This document shows, piece after piece, positions 1-5,425 of a DNA stretch of 5,425 nucleotides (positions are counted from its first letter, which is position 1; each line of letters opens with the position of its first letter). The translations under genes were made by a program, and so were the position numbers. The notes under the pieces were generated by a model. That model worked only from the letters and a program-made list of their open reading frames with translations. It was not told the DNA's origin and did no database searches. Where the stretch lies: contig PXDP01000107.1 in NCBI GenBank assembly GCA_003565035.1, positions 1 through 5,425 of the forward strand. Direction: 5' to 3'. The DNA is from PVC group bacterium (lineage in GTDB: Bacteria > Verrucomicrobiota > Kiritimatiellia > SS1-B-03-39 > UBA6053).

Positions 1-1
1 C

Positions 2-586
2 GTCCCCACACGCCCTCATTCGGACGCGACCGCGTACGCGCAAACCGTCTCCCGACGCACTGCGGAGCAGGCCTTGACTATGCTCTGGAGCCGTAACGGT
101 CTGCTTCCGCTGCGGCCCGCCGCACACAAGCGCATCCTGCTCATCGCCACCACGCCTTTCGATAAAGCCGCCGATCGATTCCTTCTCCTGGCCAATGAAC
201 TTGGCGCGCGCGGCTTCGAGGTTGACCTGGTCCGCCACATCAGCCCCGAGGAGTTGGAACAGCGCGAGCCCGACTTTGATCTGCTACTTTATTGCGTGGA
301 GCGCCAGTTCCACCGTCCGCTTGGGACCATGGATCTTTTTGGCGAGGATGCCCGCAATCTCTGGGCAGCCACCATGTTCGGACGCGAAAAAACCATTGCC
401 ATCGGCTTTGGCTCGCCGTATTTGGTGCCTTGGTATTTTGAAACCGCCGCCGCCGCCCTCAACGCTTATTCCTCCGTGCCCGACTGTCAGATCGCGGCCG
501 CGAAGGCCCTCTGCGGAGAGTGGGTCTGCACCGGCACCATGCCCGTGGCCTGGGAAGGCCGCCATTCCATCACGCTTCCCGTCTGA
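2..586 (+). CDS. Glycoside hydrolase family 3 (beta-N-acetylhexosaminidase-like), C-terminal part, 5' truncated
   Basis: The reading frame is open from base 2 to the TGA at 584-586 and gives 194 residues; the gene starts left of the window, so the ATG at 74 is internal. The segment fits the alpha/beta/alpha C-terminal domain of GH3 enzymes of the NagZ/beta-N-acetylglucosaminidase type. It has a linker helix ending in 'NGLLPL' (about residues 30-36), then a 'KRILLIATTPFD' beta strand and loop, an alternating strand/helix region, and the family-typical ending 'NAYSSVPDCQIAAAKALCGE' (from residue 154) followed by 'GTMPV'. Family members release terminal beta-linked N-acetylhexosamines (or glucose/xylose in other subfamilies). 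The catalytic nucleophile and acid/base lie in the N-terminal barrel outside the window, so activity and signal peptide cannot be judged. It lies 11 bases upstream of the next gene and is probably co-transcribed with it. GH3 membership is fairly sure; substrate specificity is inferred. Confidence 0.85.
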   Translation, partial: VPTRPHSDATAYAQTVSRRTAEQALTMLWSRNGLLPLRPAAHKRILLIATTPFDKAADRFLLLANELGARGFEVDLVRHISPEELEQREPDFDLLLYCVERQFHRPLGTMDLFGEDARNLWAATMFGREKTIAIGFGSPYLVPWYFETAAAALNAYSSVPDCQIAAAKALCGEWVCTGTMPVAWEGRHSITLPV

Positions 587-597
587 CTTCAAAACGC

Positions 598-2130
598 ATG
601 AAATCCTTTCTCATTCCCCTCATCCTTCTTCTTGGAGTTCCCGCCATGACTTCAGCGGCTCCCACACCCCCCGCCGAGATGCTGGCCAGCCACCAGCGCC
701 AATCCGCCAACCTCCTCAACGCCGAAAACAACCTCACCGGCGAGCTTTTCGCCTGGCAGGCGAACTACAACGCGGAAGCATTTCAGGACACCTACCTGCA
801 AACTCGTGACCCGGAATATCTCCGCGCCGCGCAGATCCTCTTCGACGGCTGGATGTCCCGGCTGTTCACCGACCCCGAAGACGGTTTCCGCGGCTGGGTG
901 GGGCCCTACATCTACGACAACCGCTTCATCACCGAAGCGCTGGTGAGTGACGCGATTCTCACCCGCCACCTGCTGCGCTTCGCCCGACTGGTACTGGTGG
1001 ACGAGCCCGCCCTCGCGGAGGAATTCGGAGAGGCTGCCCGCCGCTATGCGGCCTTTGCCCGCCGTGACATCGTCGGCAAATGGGTGGAACGCGGAACCTG
1101 GCACCTGGACGGTCCCTACGGCTTTTTTGTCACCTGGCCCATGATGTTCACCCCGGATAACCTCGAAGAACGCCAACCTGCGGACGCCGAGCACGCCCGT
1201 CTTGGCTACCAGTTCAACAAGCAAACCCTCATGGGCGAGGTGGCCCTGCTGCTGTGGCAGATCGATGGCGACAAGGCGATGCGTGACATCGCTCTCCGCA
1301 TCGCCCGCCTCTGGAAAAGCCGTCTTAATCTCTTCGACGGACACTACACGTGGAATTACTGGGAGCCGGTCTACGCGGGCGACATCTGGTCCGTGGAGGA
1401 CAACCGCCTCTCCCACTGGATCGGCACCCATCCCCACCGCCACTATCAGTTCATCGAAGTCCGCTTCGCGGTGGCCTGTTATGCCGAAGGCCTGGTGTTC
1501 GACGAGACCGACATCCAGCGCCTGGTCCGCACCCACGATGAGGCCATGTGGAACGGCGACCTGGAAAACCCCGACTGGCTCAACTCCGACAACGCCGTCA
1601 TCCGCGCTGCCACCGGCACCTACACCCCGCCGGTTCCGCCCGCAGGCCGGGAGAATTTCTACCGTGCCCACGCCTGGACCCCGCTCGCGCCCTGGTCCGA
1701 ACCCCTCCGCCGCATCAGCGGCCTGGAGGCAGAGCCACCCGTGCTGCCCGCAGAGCGCGAATTGTTTCATTTCCCTTTTGCGGAGGCCCGCCATCTGCGG
1801 GTGGCCACGGTGATTCCCAGGCAAGTCATCCAGGGTCAACCCTTTCACACTATCGGCGGACTTCGCGGCGCGGGGCACATCCGCGTCGAACTGCTTCAGG
1901 AACCGGGAAACCACGTCCTCCGCGAGTTGAATGAGGGCCCCGTCGGCCACCATTGGTTGCAGGTGGAGCGCTTCGACACCACAGACTGGGCCCCGGGCAC
2001 CTACCGGATCCGCTGGACCCACGGCAAAGAATTCCGCGAGGATAGGATTGAAATCCTCGCCCCCGCCGAAGACGAGGGGGAGGACGTGGAGAAGTTGCCT
2101 GGAATCCTGGACACCCCGGCCGCCACATGA
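598..2130 (+). CDS. Secreted (alpha/alpha)-toroid-like protein with C-terminal beta domain, function unknown
   Basis: A 510-residue protein. The ATG at 598 is chosen over the in-frame ATG at 520 because it gives a classical signal peptide (Lys2, hydrophobic core about 4-17, likely cleavage after 'TSA' at 20) and avoids a long overlap with the GH3 gene. No Shine-Dalgarno is visible. Residues about 40-340 are rich in amphipathic helices with aromatic, acidic loops. Examples are 'GPYIYDNRFITEA' (102-114), 'NKQTLMGEVALLLW' (207-220), 'GHYTWNYWEP' (248-257) and a striking 'VEDNRLSHWIGTHPHRHYQF' (266-285) followed by I286-E287. This is the style of six-/seven-hairpin toroid glycosidases, polysaccharide lyases and glucuronyl epimerases. 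Residues about 400-487 look like a beta-sandwich, and the tail (488-510) is strongly acidic. I cannot assign an enzyme family. The His/Glu/Asp/Tyr cluster at 248-287 would be the candidate active site. Its stop overlaps the next start (ATGA), which implies coupled expression. Confidence 0.85.
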   Translation: MKSFLIPLILLLGVPAMTSAAPTPPAEMLASHQRQSANLLNAENNLTGELFAWQANYNAEAFQDTYLQTRDPEYLRAAQILFDGWMSRLFTDPEDGFRGWVGPYIYDNRFITEALVSDAILTRHLLRFARLVLVDEPALAEEFGEAARRYAAFARRDIVGKWVERGTWHLDGPYGFFVTWPMMFTPDNLEERQPADAEHARLGYQFNKQTLMGEVALLLWQIDGDKAMRDIALRIARLWKSRLNLFDGHYTWNYWEPVYAGDIWSVEDNRLSHWIGTHPHRHYQFIEVRFAVACYAEGLVFDETDIQRLVRTHDEAMWNGDLENPDWLNSDNAVIRAATGTYTPPVPPAGRENFYRAHAWTPLAPWSEPLRRISGLEAEPPVLPAERELFHFPFAEARHLRVATVIPRQVIQGQPFHTIGGLRGAGHIRVELLQEPGNHVLRELNEGPVGHHWLQVERFDTTDWAPGTYRIRWTHGKEFREDRIEILAPAEDEGEDVEKLPGILDTPAAT

Positions 2131-4343
2131 TTGCTTCCGGACCCCAGCGAATTACCGTTGCGCCCCTCAGGACACTCGCCTGGGTCTGGATGCTCGCCGG
2201 GACGGTTTTCGCCATGGGCCCGCATGAACACACCGTGTCCACCTCCCTGGGCCACGTCGCGTTCTCCTGGCGACTCCGCTCCCACACCCCTGTCCTGCAA
2301 ACGGGCGTTTTCGTGGACGGCCAACCCTGGATTGTCGCCCCGCCCGACGGGCTCTGGCTTGTTTCCGCCACCCCCTACCGCCAGACCCTCACCGTACAGG
2401 ACCGAAGCGGCAGCGAGATCGTCGCCGAAGTTGATATGACCGTAATCAATCCACCGGCAGGGGATGTGTATGAACGCCTGGACTTCGATCCCAAACCCCG
2501 TCTGGCTCCCCTCGGCAACGCGTTCGGCTGGGACAGCCGGGGCGCCATCCGTTACGGCACCGGTCGCAGATATAATCCGGCCCTTCCCTGGGACCGCTTC
2601 ACCGCCGCCCGGCTTTACCCCGGGGATGTCGTCACCACCGCCCGCTCCTTTCGCGACCTCGCTTTTCAGGTCAATGGGCAAACCCAATACCGGGAAAGCG
2701 TGCTGGTGGCGTTGGCCGTGCTCACGGTGCTGGGCGCGCCTCCGCCCGCCGATGCCTTCCGCCCCGGCGTGGTGCGCCACCCCGATCGCCGAGCCTCCCC
2801 CGAGTTCTTCCGGCTCGCCGATATCCGCCCGGACCTCGACCAGCATCTGATTTCCTTTCCCGCTACAGATCTGTTCGGCGCATCGTTGCCTTTCGTACCC
2901 GGCGCCGCGCCTCCCGAATTTCAAGCCGCCCGCCTCACCGGCCTCTTCCCTGGCCCCGGCTTCATGAACATCGGCTTCGACGACGCCCGCGGCACCAACG
3001 CCTGGATCAACAACAGCGGCACCAGCTATTCCGCCGACATCTCCATGACCCTTGGCGACCTCGCCATCGGCGCACTCGCCGCCTGGCTCACCCCGGAACA
3101 GCGCCAAACCTGCCGCATTCGCTTCCTCCAGCGCTGCATCGATGTCTATGAAAGCGTGCTCGCCGGCCTCTGCCTCAGCTTCAACGGCGGCAAAATGACC
3201 GGCTACGGACTGCGCATGCAGCTCGCCGGCAACATGCTCAACCATGCCGGCATGAAAGCGATGGATCAGTCGGTGCACGGGCTCTATCCCGGCTACTTCT
3301 TTTCCGAATACGCGCAATGGTTCTATCTCGGCGATCCGGAGCGTCCGGTTCACGGTGCTCCCGCCCCTGGCCATCCCCGCTTCATCCCCTGGAACTCCAC
3401 GGATGCCGAACTGCGCCTCGACGACATTCCCGTATTCCGCGCCGGCGCGGACTTTGTCGAGGTGGACCTGCTCTGGCCCGTCTACCGGGCCGCCCGCGCG
3501 ATCCCCAACCTGAAATTCCGGATTGCCTCAGGACCCGGAGCCGGCGGGCAGGTCTACACCATCCGGGAAATCCGGCATTACTGGAATCCGGTGGACGGCC
3601 GGCCGGGCATCGAGTCCGATCCCGTCATCCGCAGGGGAATGCTCTACTTCACCCCCGCCTGGAGGCATGGTCCCCCCACCGACGGGAGCACCCTCAGTTT
3701 CTTTCCCGCCACACGGGAAGAGAGCAACCGCTGGCTGTTCAACGCCCAGGGCATGTACAACGAAAACCGCTGGGTCGATTTCAACCGGAAACAGATCACC
3801 CTTTCTCCCACCGAAGATTACGCCAGCGTCAACATTGGCGCCCATCTCAGCATGGTCATCGCCCTCTACGCCCTGGGCGCGGACCGCCATTTCACGGCGG
3901 GACTGGACAAATGGATGATCGACATCGGCCGCAGGGCGGGGGAGGGGGAGCTGGCCTTTAACAGCGCCCGCTCCCGCCACATTGCCGAGCCTGTCTTCCG
4001 TTCCTGGGATCCCTCCCATGCCTTTCTCGGGGGATTGTGGCGGGAGCAGGTCCTGGATCGGGTGGGTGCCCCCTTCGTGTACACCGGTCAGGGACAAAAC
4101 GCCCTGCCGCCCCGGCTCGGTCCCCGGCTGTTGATGGGCCGGGATGCCAACAACGGACTTCCCGTCCTCCTCTTCGAAGGCTGGAACCCGGAGGGCTATC
4201 TCCTCCGCAGCCGGACCACGCTGGCTGACCAGCACGGCTGGCAGCACGAGGCCACCCTGCTCAACGTCAACGGATCCGCCAGCTTCTCCCCGCCACCGCG
4301 ACCCGACGACAACACCCGCTTTTGGAGGTTGATCGAACGATGA
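2127..4343 (+). CDS. Large secreted multidomain protein with helical-toroid core, function unknown
   Basis: A 738-residue protein starting in a four-base ATGA overlap with the previous gene. The N-terminus is a plausible signal peptide: basic 'PQR...PLR' region, hydrophobic 'TLAWVWMLAGTVFA', cleavage near residue 30. Residues about 35-175 look beta-rich and carry 'GVFVDGQPWIVAP' (60-72) and 'NAFGWDSRG' (131-139), patterns I recall from uncharacterised planctomycetal and verrucomicrobial secreted proteins. Residues about 280-400 form a helical segment with 'NNSGTSYSADISMTLGDLAIGAL' (split here as N295-Y301 and following), 'FNGGKMTGYGLRMQLAGNML' (352-371) and 'YFFSEYAQWFYL' (390-401). A 'ASGPGAGGQVYTI' module (467-479, extending to about 528) interrupts the helices, which resume around 'NIGAHLSMVIALYALG' (569 on). 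The final 49 residues (690-738) resemble verrucomicrobial C-terminal modules ending in 'RFWRL'. The context suggests binding or cleavage of an extracellular glycan; catalysis is unproven. No Shine-Dalgarno is seen. Confidence 0.85.
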   Translation: MIASGPQRITVAPLRTLAWVWMLAGTVFAMGPHEHTVSTSLGHVAFSWRLRSHTPVLQTGVFVDGQPWIVAPPDGLWLVSATPYRQTLTVQDRSGSEIVAEVDMTVINPPAGDVYERLDFDPKPRLAPLGNAFGWDSRGAIRYGTGRRYNPALPWDRFTAARLYPGDVVTTARSFRDLAFQVNGQTQYRESVLVALAVLTVLGAPPPADAFRPGVVRHPDRRASPEFFRLADIRPDLDQHLISFPATDLFGASLPFVPGAAPPEFQAARLTGLFPGPGFMNIGFDDARGTNAWINNSGTSYSADISMTLGDLAIGALAAWLTPEQRQTCRIRFLQRCIDVYESVLAGLCLSFNGGKMTGYGLRMQLAGNMLNHAGMKAMDQSVHGLYPGYFFSEYAQWFYLGDPERPVHGAPAPGHPRFIPWNSTDAELRLDDIPVFRAGADFVEVDLLWPVYRAARAIPNLKFRIASGPGAGGQVYTIREIRHYWNPVDGRPGIESDPVIRRGMLYFTPAWRHGPPTDGSTLSFFPATREESNRWLFNAQGMYNENRWVDFNRKQITLSPTEDYASVNIGAHLSMVIALYALGADRHFTAGLDKWMIDIGRRAGEGELAFNSARSRHIAEPVFRSWDPSHAFLGGLWREQVLDRVGAPFVYTGQGQNALPPRLGPRLLMGRDANNGLPVLLFEGWNPEGYLLRSRTTLADQHGWQHEATLLNVNGSASFSPPPRPDDNTRFWRLIER
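4324..4328 (+). promoter_or_regulatory. Shine-Dalgarno for the SASA esterase
   Basis: GGAGG lies 11 bases before the ATG at 4340, inside the last codons of the preceding gene. It is the only strong Shine-Dalgarno among the four starts visible here and supports initiation at 4340. A second possible site, AAGGA at 4370-4374, sits 7 bases before an in-frame ATG at 4382, so two starts are possible. Confidence 0.55.
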
Positions 4344-5308
4344 CATCCCCCTCTCCCCCCCTTTGTGAAAAGGAACCCCGTATGGAGGCACCTGAAATCG
4401 ACACCCTCTGGCTCTGCGCGGGCCAGTCCAACATGGTCTGGCCCTTTGCCTGGATGCCGGAGGCGGCAAAACAGCACGAACTCACCCGGCTCGGAGACGG
4501 CCCCTTGCGCGTGACGAGGGTGCCCGACCGGGCCTGGATCGAACGCGAAGCGCCGCGCCCGGTGCTGTCCTGGGTATGCCAGCCCCGTGAGGAGCTTCCC
4601 GCCATACCGGCCTTTCTCTCCTCTGCCCTTTGCCACGCCACCGGGCAATCCCACGGCATGGTGGTCAGCGCCATTGGCGGCACCCGCATATCCTCCTGGA
4701 TTCCCCGGGACGCCTTTGGTGCCGACCCCGTACTGGCCAACGACGCCGCCCAGCATCCACGGGATGACAGTCCCGCCCATGCCGCCGCCCACGCCGCCTG
4801 GCGGGAGGAACGCGCCCGCTTCGACCACGAAAACCACCTCCGCGAAGCCCGCGGGGAAACCTGCGCCCCCTACACCCGGGAGATGTTCCAGGGGCCGCCC
4901 GGCCCGCGCAGCCTCTTCTTTCCCGGCGGTGCCTTCGAGGCGATGATTCAACCTCTGGCCACGCTTCCCTTCCGGGGCGTGATCTGGTATCAGGGCGAAT
5001 CCGACGCGGAAACGCCCGACGGCTACTCCTCACGGTTGGAACGCCTGCTGCAAAGCTGGCGCACCCTCTTTGCAAACCCCGCTCTCCCTTTTGTGATCGT
5101 GGGCCTGCCGAACTTCACCGGCGATGAAAACGCCCGCCACTGGCCCGCCATCCGCGCCCAACAGCGGGAGGTCGCGACACGAGGCAGCGACGTTCAGTTT
5201 GTCGACACCACCGATCTCGGCGAGGCCGCCAATCTGCACCCCTCCAACAAATCCGATTTCGCCGCCCGCATCCTTCCCACCCTCCTCACCCTCCTCCAAA
5301 AATCATGA
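4340..5308 (+). CDS. SGNH-fold esterase, sialate O-acetylesterase (SASA) type
   Basis: A 322-residue protein from the ATG at 4340 (ATGA overlap with the previous stop, GGAGG 11 bases upstream); a start at 4382 would give 308 residues. Conserved blocks appear in order: 'GQSNM' with the likely nucleophile Ser30 (28-32), 'IGGTRISSW' (112-120), 'GVIWYQGESDA' (core 217-222) and 'DLGEAANLHPSNK' with the likely catalytic His300. These are the SASA/DUF303 carbohydrate-esterase signatures. The family removes O-acetyl groups from sialic acid or, in many environmental bacteria, from plant or algal polysaccharides. At about 310-320 residues it is a minimal single-domain form without the extra beta domains of longer relatives. 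There is no signal peptide, unlike both preceding genes and the following one, so the enzyme may act on imported oligosaccharides. The usual acid near the histidine is replaced by Asn298, with Ala297 at the DxxH position; Asp292 or Glu295 might substitute. The 14 residues between 4340 and 4382 are low-complexity and overlap a repeat-like sequence. Confidence 0.9.
   Translation: MTSPSPPLCEKEPRMEAPEIDTLWLCAGQSNMVWPFAWMPEAAKQHELTRLGDGPLRVTRVPDRAWIEREAPRPVLSWVCQPREELPAIPAFLSSALCHATGQSHGMVVSAIGGTRISSWIPRDAFGADPVLANDAAQHPRDDSPAHAAAHAAWREERARFDHENHLREARGETCAPYTREMFQGPPGPRSLFFPGGAFEAMIQPLATLPFRGVIWYQGESDAETPDGYSSRLERLLQSWRTLFANPALPFVIVGLPNFTGDENARHWPAIRAQQREVATRGSDVQFVDTTDLGEAANLHPSNKSDFAARILPTLLTLLQKS
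4345..4379. repeat. Possible degenerate copy of a dispersed C-run/G-run palindromic repeat
   Basis: A C-rich run (about 4347-4361) is followed by CCTTT (4360-4364), a GTGA loop and AAAGG (4369-4373), giving a 5-bp hairpin. Read on the minus strand the segment translates as 'FLFTKGGRGG', the hallmark of a small interspersed repeat that I recall from many environmental bacterial genomes. The right arm appears degenerate because the expected G-run is replaced by AACCCC. It sits exactly at the 5' end of the esterase gene. One copy is visible, so repeat status is inferred from memory only. Confidence 0.35.
4370..4374 (+). promoter_or_regulatory. Alternative Shine-Dalgarno for an internal start at 4382
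   Basis: AAGGA lies 7 bases before ATG 4382, which would give a protein beginning 'MEAPEIDTLWLCAGQSNM', a typical compact beginning for the esterase fold. The site partly lies in the 3' arm of the CCTTT/AAAGG hairpin (4360-4373), so folding could mask it. Whether 4340 or 4382 is used cannot be settled from this sequence. Confidence 0.35.
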
Positions 5309-5425
5309 AAACTCCTCTATTTCTTCTCATGGGTTTAACCTCACTTCTTCAGGCCCAAATCGAAACCGTGTCCGTGCAGATGGGCCCCCACCGCTTTGCA
5401 TGGCAGGTGGAGGGAGCAAGTGCCC
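5305..5425 (+). CDS. N-terminus of a secreted protein, probable paralogue of the 2127-4343 product (3' truncated)
   Basis: The ATG at 5305 overlaps the previous TGA by four bases (ATGA), and the frame stays open for 40 codons to the window edge. The product begins with a good signal peptide: Lys2, hydrophobic 'PLFLLMGLTSLL', probable cleavage after 'LQA' at residue 17. The mature start 'IETVSVQMGPHRFAWQVEG' aligns with 'EHTVSTSLGHVAFSWRLRS' of the gene at 2127, sharing TVS, G, H, F and W in register with one gap. It is therefore probably another member of the same exported family. The rest lies outside the window. There is no clear Shine-Dalgarno; the upstream sequence is C/T-rich. The signal-peptide codons look more A/T-rich than the surrounding genes. 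Confidence 0.75.
   Translation, partial: MKTPLFLLMGLTSLLQAQIETVSVQMGPHRFAWQVEGASA

Noticed and set aside
74..76. ATG at 74 as the true start of the first gene
   Set aside because: The frame is open to the left edge, and residues before 74 continue the linker helix expected in GH3 enzymes, so the gene begins outside the window.
520..597. Upstream in-frame ATG at 520 as the start of the second gene
   Set aside because: It would add a basic, His/Arg-rich 26-residue leader in front of a perfect signal peptide and overlap the GH3 gene by 67 bases.
652..2022. A 456-codon open frame on the minus strand, antisense to the 598-2130 gene
   Set aside because: It lies entirely opposite a gene with a signal peptide and a coherent protein-like sequence. 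Its translation is Gly/Val/Ala-rich and matches no family I know, as expected for a shadow in GC-rich DNA.
2001..3374. A 457-codon open frame on the minus strand, antisense across the second and third genes
   Set aside because: It crosses the boundary of two well-supported sense genes and has low-complexity Gly/Ala/Glu composition; a GC-driven shadow frame.
4360..4373. The small hairpin as a transcription terminator
   Set aside because: The stem is only 5 bp with no T-run after it, and it lies inside coding sequence at an ATGA-coupled junction.
3528..4469. A 313-codon minus-strand frame covering the end of the third gene and the esterase start
   Set aside because: Antisense to the conserved C-terminal tail and to the GQSNM block of the esterase; no recognisable domain.
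1..5425. tRNA or rRNA genes, CRISPR arrays, insertion sequences, attachment sites
   Set aside because: Nothing resembling these was seen; the window is almost wholly coding on one strand with no regularly spaced repeats or transposase.

Overview
The window is a GC-rich, gene-dense stretch with every supported gene on the + strand. It looks like part of a carbohydrate-processing operon from a Verrucomicrobiota- or Planctomycetota-type bacterium. Three things suggest this lineage: secreted (alpha/alpha)-toroid-like proteins with the 'G-x-F-x-D/N-G-x-x-W' and 'GWDSR' signatures I associate with those phyla; a C-terminal module in the third gene ending in 'RFWRL', resembling the tails of many verrucomicrobial secreted proteins; and start sites that mostly lack a Shine-Dalgarno sequence. 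The assignment rests on remembered family patterns, not on a search.

Layout: (1) 2-586, the C-terminal end of a glycoside hydrolase family 3 (beta-N-acetylhexosaminidase-like) protein, cut by the left edge. (2) 598-2130, a secreted 510-residue protein with a helical-toroid-like body, a C-terminal beta domain and an acidic tail, of unknown function. (3) 2127-4343, a secreted 738-residue multidomain protein (N-terminal beta region, helical core, inserted 'GPGAGGQ' module, verrucomicrobial-type tail), also of unknown function. (4) 4340-5308, an SGNH-fold esterase of the sialate O-acetylesterase (SASA) type with clear GQSNM, GGT, WYQGES and LHPSNK blocks and no signal peptide. (5) 5305-5425, the first 40 codons of a secreted protein whose mature N-terminus resembles that of gene 3, so probably a paralogue.

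Genes 2-3, 3-4 and 4-5 each overlap by four bases (ATGA), and genes 1-2 are 11 bases apart. One transcript with translational coupling is therefore likely. No promoter or terminator is visible, and no non-coding stretch exceeds a few bases.

Inferred working model: the two or three exported toroid-like proteins bind or cleave a complex extracellular glycan, probably uronic-acid- or amino-sugar-containing. The SASA esterase removes O-acetyl groups and the GH3 enzyme trims terminal N-acetylhexosamine-type residues. The substrate cannot be read from the sequence. The most interesting content is the pair of uncharacterised exported proteins (plus the start of a third) locked into an operon with two recognisable glycan enzymes.
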